Assembly: GCF_020181355.1 (NCBI RefSeq) | Contig: NZ_CP084004.1 | Span: 124,001-188,000, forward strand | Source: Collinsella aerofaciens | GTDB taxonomy: Bacteria; Actinomycetota; Coriobacteriia; Coriobacteriales; Coriobacteriaceae | Length of the DNA: 64,000 nt | Direction: 5' to 3' | In this document: positions 45,222-54,572 of the stretch, one piece after another | Layout: every line of letters begins with the position of its first letter | How positions within the stretch are numbered: the first letter of the stretch is position 1 | Notes under the pieces: generated by a model | Seen by the model: the letters and a program-made list of their open reading frames with translations, nothing else | Database searches by the model: none | Told to the model about the DNA's origin: nothing | Program-made: the position numbers and the translations under genes

Positions 45222-46346
45222 CTACCTGGGCACGCGGTCCTGCCTTGCGGCAAACGGGGCGAGCACGGCGTGCGGCTCGCTTTGGTACCAGTAGGCGACG
45301 GTGGAGATGTCGTCCTCGCGCTCGTAGAGCTTGATGTCGTCGTTGCCGAGGTCCTGGAACGTCACGCGCAGGTCCTCCTTGAACGAGATCGGGTCGGGAA
45401 GGTGCCACCTGTAGAGGCCGTGCCTGGGCAGCGCGTCGTCGTTAGTCGCGAGCATCGGATTCGGGTTCGGCTTGCCCGCGCTGAAGCGGTCGCGCGTGGC
45501 GTCGCGCGTCGAGCGGTACGGGTAGCCGGCGAACAGCGTGTTGAAGCACTGCGCCTCGGGCAACGCGTGGGGCGGCCTGTCGAGGAAGGCCCAGGCACCG
45601 CCGAAGTAGTCCTCGGCTCCCGTCGAGGTGACCGTGGGGAACTCCTCGTCGCCGTCGAGGAAGAACTTCATCTCGCCCTCGCCCCACCAATAGCGCTCCA
45701 GGGCGCACAGGGCCATGTAGGTGCCGACGTAGTAGCCCTTGCCGCGCACGCCGTCGAGCACGGTGTAGTCGACGCCCCTGCGGGTGCTGCGCTCGCGGTT
45801 AAAGCGGGCGTGGAAGTACATGGCGTCGTCCGGCACGTCGGTGAGCGCGTAGTTGAACGTGTAGAAGATGTACTTAATGAACCCGGGGTGCTCGCTCGTA
45901 AGCGTGACCTTGGCGTGCTTCCTGAAGGGCATCTCGAAGTAGCAGTTCATGCCGCCCGTCGGGTTCACGCAGATGGGCATCGAGTTGACGATGGCGCGCT
46001 CACCGAAGCCGTTGCAGAAGAAGTCGCCGACAGGGCACTCGACCGAGGGGGTCTCCTCGTCGTCCCAGTAGAAGCGCAGCACGAGGTCACGCATGACGAA
46101 GCTGCCGGCGGCGGTCTTGTCGGGGACGGTCATCCAGATGTGGCGGATGATGCCGGGGCCCTCGATGTCCGCGAGCGTGATGGTCTCGCCGGACTCAAGG
46201 GGCACGCAGCACGAGCCCTTGCGGCCGACGCCGAGGTGGCTGGCCGACATGGCGGCGCGGCCCTTCTCGCCCGTGATGTTCTCGGGGGTGATGGCGCGGC
46301 TTTCCTCACCGCCGTGCATCCACACGTCCTTAAGGAACTCTCTCAT
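45222..46346 (-). CDS. GH172-family (DUF2961) glycoside hydrolase
   Basis: The 374-residue protein is a DUF2961 member with the conserved WWGEGEMKF (Glu 223/225) and STGAEDYFGGAW (Glu 245) motifs that in characterised GH172 enzymes carry the catalytic glutamates. Known activities are on alpha-fructofuranosides such as difructose dianhydride I and on D-arabinofuranosides. No signal peptide, so it acts in the cytoplasm on a PTS-imported sugar. Together with a fructokinase this favours a fructose-containing substrate (inference). Confidence 0.85.
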   Translation of the reverse strand: MREFLKDVWMHGGEESRAITPENITGEKGRAAMSASHLGVGRKGSCCVPLESGETITLADIEGPGIIRHIWMTVPDKTAAGSFVMRDLVLRFYWDDEETPSVECPVGDFFCNGFGERAIVNSMPICVNPTGGMNCYFEMPFRKHAKVTLTSEHPGFIKYIFYTFNYALTDVPDDAMYFHARFNRERSTRRGVDYTVLDGVRGKGYYVGTYMALCALERYWWGEGEMKFFLDGDEEFPTVTSTGAEDYFGGAWAFLDRPPHALPEAQCFNTLFAGYPYRSTRDATRDRFSAGKPNPNPMLATNDDALPRHGLYRWHLPDPISFKEDLRVTFQDLGNDDIKLYEREDDISTVAYWYQSEPHAVLAPFAARQDRVPR

Positions 46347-46358
46347 CGTCGACCTCCT

Positions 46359-46757
46359 CTATTCGTCGTCGTCGCACTCGGCGGAACTGGCACCGTTCAC
46401 GTAGATGATCTGCTGGCGCGCCTCGTTGACGAGGGCGTCGAAGTCGAGTTTCTCGTCGGGGCGCGCGAGCGCGACCGTCATGGCGAGCGGGAGGTTGACA
46501 CCCGCGATCACGTGGATCCGGTCGGAGGCGAAGCGGGAAAAGCGCTGGTTCACGCTGCCGCCGTACGCGTCGGTGAGGACGACGACCTCGTCAGTGCCCG
46601 AAAGAGCCGCCTCGACCGCCGCGTCGAGCCCCTCGCCGTTGTCGTTCACGTAGGCGCACACGGCGTTGACGGCGTCGCCCTTACCCGTAAGGAACTCGAG
46701 GGTGTCCTTGAAGCCCTGGGCGAGAAGGGAATGGCTCGCCACAACTATCTTTCTCAT
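46359..46757 (-). CDS. PTS EIIA component, mannose family
   Basis: Phosphoryl carrier of 132 residues. The phosphorylated histidine is His9 in VVASHSLLAQGF; LTDAYGGSVNQRF and GVNLPLAM are family features. It is encoded 13 nt before the GH172 gene and after EIID, making the full A-B-C-D complement separate polypeptides. Confidence 0.9.
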   Translation of the reverse strand: MRKIVVASHSLLAQGFKDTLEFLTGKGDAVNAVCAYVNDNGEGLDAAVEAALSGTDEVVVLTDAYGGSVNQRFSRFASDRIHVIAGVNLPLAMTVALARPDEKLDFDALVNEARQQIIYVNGASSAECDDDE

Positions 46758-46783
46758 TGATTCACCAATCTCTTGGGTCGAAG

Positions 46784-47617
46784 CTAGGCGAGGATGCCGG
46801 CGGCGGAGGCGACCATCGCGAGGACGATCACCACGAGGATGAGGGCCGTCATGCTCGCGTTCTTCTTGGTAAGAAGGTAATACGCGCTTCCCGTGATGGC
46901 GGCGGGGATCATGGCAGGCAGGATCTTGTCGAGCAGCGGCTGAATCTCCATCGCGACGTCGCCGAAGCTGAAGCTAATCGGGCAGGTGACGCCGATGACC
47001 GAGGCGATGAGGCAGCCGACCACGGTGAGGCCGAGCACGGAGGCGGCGGCAGTGAGGTTGGGAAGCTTCTCGCTGAAGTCGGTGACGAGCTTCACGCCCT
47101 GCTTGTAGCCGAACTCGAGGGCGTGCATGCGGACCCAGAAGATGGCCAGGATGAGCGCGAACCAGATGCCGGCTCCCACGGGGTTGCCCTCGATGGCCAT
47201 GTAGGCGGCGATGGAGCCCATGATGGTCGGGATCATGGTCATGAGCAGGGAGTCGCCGACGCCGGCGAGCGGTCCCATGGTGCCGATCTTCAGGTCTTGG
47301 ACGGCGTCCGCCGCCGCTAGGCCGTCGCGCTCCTCCATGGCCACGCAGGCGCCAAGGATGATGGCGGCGAGCCAAGGCTGGGTGTTGTAGTAGCGGAAGT
47401 GGTTGTTGAGCGCTTGCTTATAGTCCTCGTCGTTCGTGTAGATCTTCCTCAGGACCGGCGAGAGGGCGTAGGCGACTGAGGCGCCCTGCTGGGTCTGGTA
47501 GTTGAAGGTGCACACGCTCATGAGCCAGCGCCAGTTCGCGTTGCGCAGGTCCTTCTTGGTGACCTTGTAGCCGGAGGGCTTGCCCTCGGCGACGGCGGTG
47601 ATGTTCTCGTTTTCCAT
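46784..47617 (-). CDS. PTS EIID component, mannose family
   Basis: Membrane component of 277 residues, with the EIID start (KVTKKDLRNANWRWLMSVC; NYQTQQGASVAYAL) and C-terminal hydrophobic helices. It pairs with EIIC in the translocation unit. Two nt separate it from EIIC. Confidence 0.92.
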   Translation of the reverse strand: MENENITAVAEGKPSGYKVTKKDLRNANWRWLMSVCTFNYQTQQGASVAYALSPVLRKIYTNDEDYKQALNNHFRYYNTQPWLAAIILGACVAMEERDGLAAADAVQDLKIGTMGPLAGVGDSLLMTMIPTIMGSIAAYMAIEGNPVGAGIWFALILAIFWVRMHALEFGYKQGVKLVTDFSEKLPNLTAAASVLGLTVVGCLIASVIGVTCPISFSFGDVAMEIQPLLDKILPAMIPAAITGSAYYLLTKKNASMTALILVVIVLAMVASAAGILA

Positions 47618-47619
47618 GG

Positions 47620-48405
47620 TTACTCATCCTCTCCGATGAAGGCGTCTGCGGAAGCGTGGGCGGCGAGCTCGGTGTCCCTCTCGGCACGCTGGTAGAACGC
47701 AATCGCGAGGGCAACGCCGACGATGGCGGCGCCGATGATGGGCACGTTCAGGAAGGCCGAGAGGAAGAAGCCGGCGAGCAGGTACTGGAAGTACTTGGCG
47801 GTTGGCATGTAGCGGAGCAGCATGGCGATACCGACGGCCGGGAGCATCTTGCCGGCGAGGGTGAGGCCGGAGAGGAACCACTGGGGCATGACCTCGAGGA
47901 GCCAGTTGACGGCGGGCTGGCCGAGCGTCACGGAGACAAAGACGGGCAGGGCGGCGCACAGGCCGAAGAGCGCGGGGCAGACCCACAGGATGGCGTTCAT
48001 CTGATTGAACTTACCCTCGTTGCAGAACTTCTGGGACTTCTCGACGACAAAGCCGTTGAGGATCTTGGCGACGACGTCGAGCTGGATGCCGAGCATGCCG
48101 ACCGGCAGGCCGATGGCGAGGCCCGTGTCGGAGCCCAGGGTCACGCCGTAGGCGGTGGCGATGATGACCATCGTGCCGTAGTCGGGAATGGAGGAGCCGC
48201 CGAAGCCCGCGACGCCGAGCTGCATGAGCTGAATGGTGCCGCCGATGACAAGGCCGGTCTTCCAGTCGCCCATGACGACTCCGGTGATGAGGCCCCAGAA
48301 AACGGCGTAATTGACGAAGATCATCGGGATGCCGTAGTAGTCCACGTGCTTGATGAAGGCCAGCAGGGTCAAAAGGACGACCTGCAGGATAGTGAAGTTG
48401 ACCAT
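47620..48405 (-). CDS. PTS EIIC component, mannose family
   Basis: Integral membrane component of 261 residues forming the sugar channel. Features include GVVMGDWKTGLVIGGTIQLM and the glycine-rich GVAGFGGSSIPDYGT stretch, followed by hydrophobic helices. Follows EIIB by 9 nt. Substrate not deducible from sequence alone. Confidence 0.92.
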   Translation of the reverse strand: MVNFTILQVVLLTLLAFIKHVDYYGIPMIFVNYAVFWGLITGVVMGDWKTGLVIGGTIQLMQLGVAGFGGSSIPDYGTMVIIATAYGVTLGSDTGLAIGLPVGMLGIQLDVVAKILNGFVVEKSQKFCNEGKFNQMNAILWVCPALFGLCAALPVFVSVTLGQPAVNWLLEVMPQWFLSGLTLAGKMLPAVGIAMLLRYMPTAKYFQYLLAGFFLSAFLNVPIIGAAIVGVALAIAFYQRAERDTELAAHASADAFIGEDE

Positions 48406-48414
48406 ATTTCCCCC

Positions 48415-48888
48415 TTAGATGAGGTCTGCGACGGAGACGGGCTTGTCGGCGGGCACGAACTGGGCCGTCACCTTGACGCCACGGGCGATGAGCGCCTTGT
48501 AGCTCTGGACGTTCTCGGCGGAGGCGTAGGCGCGCTGGGTGAGCTGGATGCCGTCCTCCTTGACGAGCGAGCCGCCGACGACCAGCGACGGGAGCTCGAC
48601 GCCCGACTCGACCAGGCGAAGCATCGTCTCGGGCTCCTTGGCGATGACGAAGACCTTCTCGCGGTCGTACTTGCCCGCGGCGAAGTTCTTGAGCGCGGTC
48701 TGCTCGGAGATGATCGAAACGGCCATGCCCGCGGGGCGCGCCATCCTCATGGTGGACTTCAGGACCTCGTCGCCGGCGACCTTGTCGTCGATGACCATGA
48801 CTCGGGTCGCGCCCGACACCGGGGCCCACTGCGTCACGATGATGCCGTGAAGCAGGCGATTGTCGATTCGTGCCATAACAACACTCAT
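48415..48888 (-). CDS. PTS EIIB component, mannose family
   Basis: The 157-residue carrier has the phosphohistidine in ARIDNRLLHGIIVTQW and ends with a KVTAQFVPADKPV segment. Start at 48888 chosen on AGGAG and because the N-terminus then matches the family; the frame is open further upstream. It is the first PTS gene after levR, with a 123-nt gap that may hold the operon promoter. Confidence 0.9.
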   Translation of the reverse strand: MSVVMARIDNRLLHGIIVTQWAPVSGATRVMVIDDKVAGDEVLKSTMRMARPAGMAVSIISEQTALKNFAAGKYDREKVFVIAKEPETMLRLVESGVELPSLVVGGSLVKEDGIQLTQRAYASAENVQSYKALIARGVKVTAQFVPADKPVSVADLI

Positions 48889-49011
48889 GTTTGCTCCTAT
48901 CAAATGAAGTTTTGCGTTCGGTACTGCCTCGGCGCTATCCGGATTCGCGCCGGGCAAGGGGTTATCGGATTATTGAGGACGCGCGGTCAGCTTGCGGCGG
49001 CGTGGGGAAGG

Positions 49012-51753
49012 TCACTCGTCGAGCAGGAGGTCCGAGGAGCCGAGGCGCTCTTCTCGCGCCGGGGCGGCGCTCACGCTTATGTAGTCGAAGACATATGCGA
49101 TCTCGCTTACGGGAACCTCTACGCGATAGCGCGTCGAGATGCTCGAGAAGCTCTGCCTGAAGGACTCGATGAAATCGGCGCGTTCCTCCTCGAAGCGGTC
49201 CTGGCCAACGTAGGTCTCAATGGGGTTTCTGGTAACAAGGCGCTCGACGAGACAGCAGAGGTGAACGTAGAGCCCAATGATGGCGTTGCTGCCGATCTTC
49301 TCGCCTGTCCTGCGCTGAAGCTCGTGCACGGCGCTCTCGATCTCATGGAATAGCCGCTCCGGGTCGAGGATGGTGATGGAGCGGATGACGTTCTGCAGCG
49401 TCATGTTCGAGAGCAGCTTCTCGTGGAAAGAAGAGAGCTCGGAAGCGTCAAGCCACCTGCCGAACACGGCATCAACCTTAGAGGCGGACGCCGTCGACAT
49501 GATGTCCTCGAGGGCGACGAAGGGGACGGAGGCGACCCCGGGGTCTCCCGTGCCGATGACGGCGCAGACGCGGTGCTCGGAGAAAACGGCGTCGTTCGAC
49601 CCGTTCGCGACGAGCTGCTTGAAGGGCCTCGTGAGCAGGCGCGCGCCTATGGTGCGCGGGAGGCTCTGCGAGACGAGCTGGCGTATCCTCTCCGCGGCGT
49701 CGACCCCGGACTCGGAGCAGAAGACGATGGCGTCCTCACGGTTGACGCGCTCGATCACCTTGCAGTGCGTCACGCACGCGGCGGTCGCATCGCCAAGAAC
49801 CTCGGCGATGGACTTGCCGCCGAGCAGCCCGACCCCGATCTCGAGCGCAAGACCGGTAGAGACGTTGTTCACCACGCCGATAGTGGAGTCGGTAACGTTC
49901 TCGAGGGCCTTATAGGCCTCCTCCAAGGAGCCCATGTCGACGAGGAACACGACCCCGGTGCAGTAGGAATGGCGGTCGACGAGGCGCTGGAGCGGACCGA
50001 CGATGTCCTTCAGCTGCTGGTCGTAGGGCATGTCGACAGCCTCGTACACATGCATGCCGAGCATACGGTTCGCCGCGTCGGCGATGCTCGTCGCCGTTGA
50101 GTAGCCGTGGGACAAGATGACGCAGAGCGTCCGAAGGGCCTTCGCATCGCGAGACTCCGATGCGACGCACAGCGTCAGAAGCGTCTTCGTGAAGTGATCG
50201 AGCGAGATTCCCAGCGCCCCTTCCACGTCTGCGGCGACCTGATCGGAGACACTCGAGGCAAACGGCAATTCGGAGGTCACGGCACCGAGGAGATGGGAGA
50301 TTTGCTCCGCACAGGCAGACTTTCGCTTAGCCAGGCCGATACCCGGCCACAACTGCAGGCAAATCTCCTGGGCCAGTAGAAAAGCGACCTTCCTCGAAAG
50401 CTCGATGCCATAAGAAGAGCCTGCGTCGGCAAGGACCGCGCCCACGACGCGCTCGAAGGCGCGCGACCTCGAGGAGGCGACGCCGTGGTCGAAGATCAAG
50501 TGATCCTCAACGCCGCGCACAGCGGAGACAGCTTGCGAGACAAGCTCGGAGACAGAGAGCTCCCCGGCGCAGAATCGCTCATCGAGGGAGCACAGGGCAT
50601 CGAGCGCCTGCTCGACCGGCCCTGTGCTCTCGGCGGCATCCAGAGACGCGTCGATCAGAACGCCATCGTCGGGCTGTTGATCGATCTGCGCGGAGGAGAG
50701 GAGCCCGCTGGGAAGAAGATACGGGCGAACGACGACGTAGTCGCCCTCGCGATTGAGGAACGCTTTGGCACAGCAGTTCGTCACGCAGGCGCGCAAGCCG
50801 GCGATGTTATCGGAAAAGTCCGCGTTCACGAGGCAACGGTATGCGCCGCGGCTGATCTTCACATCAGAACCGATTCGGCACCCCTCGCTGCGCAGGAAGC
50901 TCAAGATGAGATCCTCGCGCTCCTCGGGGGTCCGCTCCTTGAGTGAGGGGACGCGGGCACAGATGGGCATTTTGCTGTAGGCCGAGGAAACCTTCAGGTC
51001 ATCGGCGGAAAGCGTCGTCGAAAGAACGAGGCGAGCGCGCGGCGCATCCTGGGAGGCATCGAGCCCGAGGGCCGTCGCAAGGCAGTGCTCCATCGCAGAG
51101 GGAGAGAGTGCCTCGATGCCGTTGACAAAGACCACACCCCCGCGCGCTTTCGCGATCGACTCGTCAAGAAGCCCGTTGAACGAGGCGGCGTCCGGGACCC
51201 CGGCGCAGTCGATGCGCACATAGGAGGAGTCGCGGGACAGCAAGCCCTGGTTCTTGCCGTACTCGTACACAAGGCGAGAAAGGAAAGACTTACCGACACC
51301 CACGCCGCCGCTCAAGAGGATGGGCAGGCCAAACGGAGGGTACTGAACCGCAGCCTTGCACTGCTCGACAACGGAGCTGAGGCTCATGTCGAAGCCCACG
51401 GCACGCGCGAAGTCGCGGTGATCGGCGATTCCCGTCGCCTGGATGAGGTCGGCGAGCGAGGCATACTCGCTTGCAGAGAGCTTTACCTGAAAACGCTTCT
51501 GGAACGCGCGGCGATGAAAATAACGGACAGGCCTGCCCGCCACCTTAACCACAAGACCGGCGCGAACAAGGTCGTTGAGGTACTGGCTCGCCAGGCTCCT
51601 GGGGATGATGAGCGTCTCGGCGATGTCGGAGGTGGACAGACGGGCAAGGTCGTCGAGCGAGACGGCAGAGGTGAGGGCCTCGAGATGCTCGAGAATCCTG
51701 TCCCTCATGTCGACGGGTTTCTTTGCCAAGCTGTCCTGTGTGGTCTTGTCCAT
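49012..51753 (-). CDS. LevR-like PTS-controlled regulator lacking sigma-54 contact motif
   Basis: A 913-residue regulator with LevR architecture: N-terminal winged helix (about 15-85), AAA+ domain (Walker A SGGVGVGKS at 148-156), PRD1 (about 375-480), EIIA-like domain with His549 in SHGYSTATS, an EIIB-like part with Cys at 679-680 (VFCSESGVDAAERIR), and PRD2 with LYVHLCCLVERL (about 828-839). However, no GAFTGA loop is present and the Walker B site reads GGVVFVNGIEAL instead of a DE pair. It likely controls the downstream PTS operon without sigma-54. Confidence 0.88.
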   Translation of the reverse strand: MDKTTQDSLAKKPVDMRDRILEHLEALTSAVSLDDLARLSTSDIAETLIIPRSLASQYLNDLVRAGLVVKVAGRPVRYFHRRAFQKRFQVKLSASEYASLADLIQATGIADHRDFARAVGFDMSLSSVVEQCKAAVQYPPFGLPILLSGGVGVGKSFLSRLVYEYGKNQGLLSRDSSYVRIDCAGVPDAASFNGLLDESIAKARGGVVFVNGIEALSPSAMEHCLATALGLDASQDAPRARLVLSTTLSADDLKVSSAYSKMPICARVPSLKERTPEEREDLILSFLRSEGCRIGSDVKISRGAYRCLVNADFSDNIAGLRACVTNCCAKAFLNREGDYVVVRPYLLPSGLLSSAQIDQQPDDGVLIDASLDAAESTGPVEQALDALCSLDERFCAGELSVSELVSQAVSAVRGVEDHLIFDHGVASSRSRAFERVVGAVLADAGSSYGIELSRKVAFLLAQEICLQLWPGIGLAKRKSACAEQISHLLGAVTSELPFASSVSDQVAADVEGALGISLDHFTKTLLTLCVASESRDAKALRTLCVILSHGYSTATSIADAANRMLGMHVYEAVDMPYDQQLKDIVGPLQRLVDRHSYCTGVVFLVDMGSLEEAYKALENVTDSTIGVVNNVSTGLALEIGVGLLGGKSIAEVLGDATAACVTHCKVIERVNREDAIVFCSESGVDAAERIRQLVSQSLPRTIGARLLTRPFKQLVANGSNDAVFSEHRVCAVIGTGDPGVASVPFVALEDIMSTASASKVDAVFGRWLDASELSSFHEKLLSNMTLQNVIRSITILDPERLFHEIESAVHELQRRTGEKIGSNAIIGLYVHLCCLVERLVTRNPIETYVGQDRFEEERADFIESFRQSFSSISTRYRVEVPVSEIAYVFDYISVSAAPAREERLGSSDLLLDE

Positions 51754-51946
51754 GACTTCTTACCTCCTCGTACAAGGAGTATAAGGGGAGAACAGAGAAC
51801 GGAAGGGGGCGCGTGGGGGAATCAACAGCTCCGAGGAAAAGTCCACCACTTGAGGGGCAGAAAACAACGGCCATTGAACATTCAGGGCCGACGCTCAACA
51901 CTTCGGCTCGACACTTCGCTTTGGAAAGGGCCCCGGCGCGCCGGGC

Positions 51947-52310
51947 CTAAAGCTTAACCATGCGCGCGGCGATGCGGGCGCAGTCGCAGGCGGCCTTCTT
52001 CTCGAAGGTGTTGTAGTCGACGACCCGGCCCTCGGCGCAGGGCTTGTCGCTGATGGCGCGCACGACGACGAGGGGCACGCCGTTGAGATAGGAGGCCTGC
52101 GCGATGGTGCAGCCCTCCATCTCGCAGCACAGGTCGCCGAAGGCCGCGAGGATTCGCTCCTTCTGTTCCGCGGGCGAGACGAACTGGTCGCCGGAGACGA
52201 CGCGGCCCTTGAGGACCTTAATGTCGGGGGCGACGGCGGCCGCGGCGGCGCACGCCGCCAGCAAGGGCCGGAACGGATCGCGCAAGATCAAGGCGTCGCC
52301 CGGGAGGTCG
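51947..52310 (-). pseudogene. mtnN: 3' part of an MTA/SAH nucleosidase gene
   Basis: The C-terminal half of 5'-methylthioadenosine/S-adenosylhomocysteine nucleosidase is recognisable: VVSGDQFVSPAEQKERI, CCEMEG (glutamate) and VVVRAISDKPC (catalytic aspartate). The N-terminal half is replaced by an IS3-type transposase remnant on the opposite strand, so the gene is broken. Its end is followed by a GC-rich palindrome at 51933-51951. The 193 nt to levR hold only its promoter region. Confidence 0.8.
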
Positions 52311-52316
52311 GGCGTT

Positions 52317-52722
52317 ACCGTCAGCCGGTGCCGCGTCTGCCGCATCATGAGGGAGAACGGCCTGGCCGGCGCATACGGCAGGAAGAGGTTCAAGGTGCAC
52401 CCCGGGGCGGTCAACGAGGCCGACGTGTCGAACGTCGTCGCGCGCGGCTTCGGCGGCAGGGCGCCGTGCACCCATATATGCAGCGACTTGGCCTGCGTGC
52501 GCGTCGGGGCGTCGTGGAACTACGTCTGCCTGCTCGTCGACCTCTGCAACGGGGAGATCGTCGGCCACTCCGAAGGACCGAGGAGGGACGCGCGAGCTCC
52601 GAGCCAAGCTCTTGGATTACGTGCACTGGTACAACAACTTCAGGATCCACTCGACGCTGGGCTACATGTCGCCGGTCGAGTTCAGGGAGGCGGGGCCGTC
52701 CCTCCCGGAATCGTCCAAATAA
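52317..52722 (+). pseudogene. IS3-family OrfB transposase remnant
   Basis: The frame encodes parts of an IS150/IS3-type integrase: CRVCRIMRENGLAGAYGRKR, ICSDLACVRVGASWNYVCL with a catalytic aspartate, and, after an internal deletion and frame change near 52590, LLDYVHWYNNFRIHSTLGY with MSPVEFREAG. The segment with the second aspartate is lost. It truncates mtnN and marks the right border of the sugar locus. Confidence 0.8.
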
Positions 52723-53431
52723 GTGTTGCCAATCCATAGCCAATCCAGCCATCATCTTCGCGAAGGCGGACGTCAGGAAAAGCTCGGCTTGAGCTCGGTC
52801 GGACGCGGTCTGTGGGGCATCATTCAGGCTCAGGGGGTCTCCTTGTCTTCTTCGGTCGCAACCTGAATGATAGGGACGGCCCCTTCTCTCTTTCCCCTTC
52901 GTTTTCGACGCGTCACCCTCTCGGCGGGCTTAAGGCCCGCGCTCGCGGGTGCAGGGGCTACGCCCAAACCCCAAAAACGTAACGCCGTGCTCGAAGCGTT
53001 TCCGGACGTCAGCGTAATCTCAAATCCCGTTCGTCAACTCATGGGCAAGCCACCTGAGACTACTCATTTCTCCTACTGGCAATGAAGACCTGCGACCTGC
53101 AGTTTTGCAAACTGCTTGAAAGCCACCTGCGTTGATTCACTTCCTATTGCAGCTGGCGGCTTGCACGCGAAAAGGCATTTAAGTTTCAAAACGGGCGTTT
53201 TCGGCGCTATCGAGCCTCCAAAGGCATCCCGCCGCGCCCTTTGGGACAAAAACAAAAACTCAAAGCCCTGAGTTCGAAAATAGTTTTTGGAGTTGTCCCG
53301 ACTTTTGTCCCCGAAGCCGACGAAACGCGACAGGGTATCACCTGGCGGCACTCGATTCGAGACGGCACCGAAAACTGGATGCAACCGGAATGACGGGACG
53401 GCAGAACCGAAGCCATCGAGTGGGGATAGAA
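52723..53431. other. Intergenic region without supported genes
   Basis: About 700 nt between the IS3 remnant and the S10-half terminator. It contains a perfect 10-nt inverted repeat (ATCATTCAGG 52819-52828, CCTGAATGAT 52862-52871). A minus-strand open frame at 53073-53471 reads through the terminator and looks spurious. I see no other gene. This is the breakpoint region of the split ribosomal operon on the rplX side. Confidence 0.6.
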
Positions 53432-53463
53432 AAAGGCCCGGGTGCCGTGGCATCCGGGCCTTT
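53432..53463 (-). terminator. Strong intrinsic terminator after rplX
   Basis: AAAGGCCCGG-TGCC pairs with GGCA-CCGGGCCTTT; on the minus strand it is followed by a TTTTT run. It lies 27 nt beyond the rplX stop, so the S10 half ends here instead of continuing into rplE. Confidence 0.9.
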
Positions 53464-53489
53464 GCTAGCAACTTGATGTTGCGGGCAGC

Positions 53490-53795
53490 TTAGAACTTGT
53501 GGCCGCACTTCTTGCAGACGCGCAGCTTGTTCTTGCCGTCCTTCTCGTGACCGACGCGGGTAACCTTACCGCACTCGGGGCAAACGAGATTGACGTTGGA
53601 GGCGTCGATGGGAGCCTCCTGCGAAACGATGCCGCCCTGCTGGTTGGCAGCGTTGGGCTTAACGGCCTTCTTGACGACCGAAACGCCCTCGACAACGACC
53701 TTGTTCTCGGCAGGGAGAGCACGCAGGACAACGCCCTGCTTGCCGCGATCCTTACCAGAGAGAACCTGGACCTTATCGCCCTTCTTGATATACAT
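53490..53795 (-). CDS. rplX: 50S ribosomal protein L24
   Basis: Assembly initiator of the large subunit. The 101 residues start [20 protein letters not shown] (KOW motif) and end with a CxxC pair ([19 protein letters not shown]). It follows rplN by 13 nt. It is here the last gene of its operon, which is unusual because rplE normally follows within a few bases. Confidence 0.98.
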   Translation of the reverse strand: MYIKKGDKVQVLSGKDRGKQGVVLRALPAENKVVVEGVSVVKKAVKPNAANQQGGIVSQEAPIDASNVNLVCPECGKVTRVGHEKDGKNKLRVCKKCGHKF

Positions 53796-53808
53796 ATATC
53801 TCCCCTAA

Positions 53809-54177
53809 CTACAGGGTCTCGGGAGCGAGCGAGACGATCTTCATGTACTTCTTGTCACGAAGCTCGCGAGCGACGGGCCCGAAGATACGGGTGCCGACGG
53901 GCGAACCATCGTTGTTGATGACAACGCAGGCGTTCTCATCAAAGCGAATGTAGGAGCCATCCTTGCGGCGGATCTCCTTAACGGTGCGAACGACGACGCA
54001 ACGGACAACGTCCTTCTTCTTGACGTTGGCGCCAGGGGTAGCCTCCTGGACAGCACCGATGAACACATCGCCGATGCCTGCATAACGACGCTTGGAACCG
54101 CCAAGCACCTTGATGCAGCGAATCTTGCGAGCGCCGGAGTTGTCGGCGACGTTCAGCATGGTTTGCATCTGAATCAT
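53809..54177 (-). CDS. rplN: 50S ribosomal protein L14
   Basis: The 122-residue protein begins [19 protein letters not shown], the L14 signature, and has normal length. It binds 23S rRNA at the subunit interface. It is separated from rpsQ by 118 nt without a gene, which may hold an internal promoter (start of the spc unit in other bacteria). Confidence 0.98.
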   Translation of the reverse strand: MIQMQTMLNVADNSGARKIRCIKVLGGSKRRYAGIGDVFIGAVQEATPGANVKKKDVVRCVVVRTVKEIRRKDGSYIRFDENACVVINNDGSPVGTRIFGPVARELRDKKYMKIVSLAPETL

Positions 54178-54295
54178 GGTAGATGTTCCTCCGAACTAAG
54201 AACCGAAGAGAGGTGCGCAGCCTTTATACGGCCCGTGGTATGCAAGCCAGGTATACGCACATCTTCGGAAACGTACAAGTCGTAAGAGCGACTGC

Positions 54296-54556
54296 TTATT
54301 TAGCGCGCTCGACGACCTCGATGAGGCGCCAACGCTTCATCTTGGACATAGGACGGGTCTCCATAACGCGGACGGTGTCGCCCACGCCAGCCGTGCACTC
54401 CTCGTCGTGAGCGTGCAGCTTCTTGGAGCTGGTCATCATCTTGCCGTACTTGGGGTGACGCTTGCGCTCGGTGATGGTGACAACAATGGTCTTGGCACCG
54501 GAGACGGAGGTAACGACACCCGTACGGACCTTACGCGAGTTACGCGAATCAGTCAT
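54296..54556 (-). CDS. rpsQ: 30S ribosomal protein S17
   Basis: Small-subunit protein of 86 residues with the OB-fold features RTGVVTSVSGAKTIVVTI and GDTVRVMETRPMSKMKRW. It follows rpmC by 16 nt, standard order. Confidence 0.98.
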   Translation of the reverse strand: MTDSRNSRKVRTGVVTSVSGAKTIVVTITERKRHPKYGKMMTSSKKLHAHDEECTAGVGDTVRVMETRPMSKMKRWRLIEVVERAK

Positions 54557-54572
54557 GTTCTCTCCTTAGGTC

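Noticed and set aside
53073-53471. Minus-strand 132-codon open frame after rplX
   Set aside because: It reads through the strong rplX terminator, has no ribosome binding site and lies in repetitive intergenic DNA.
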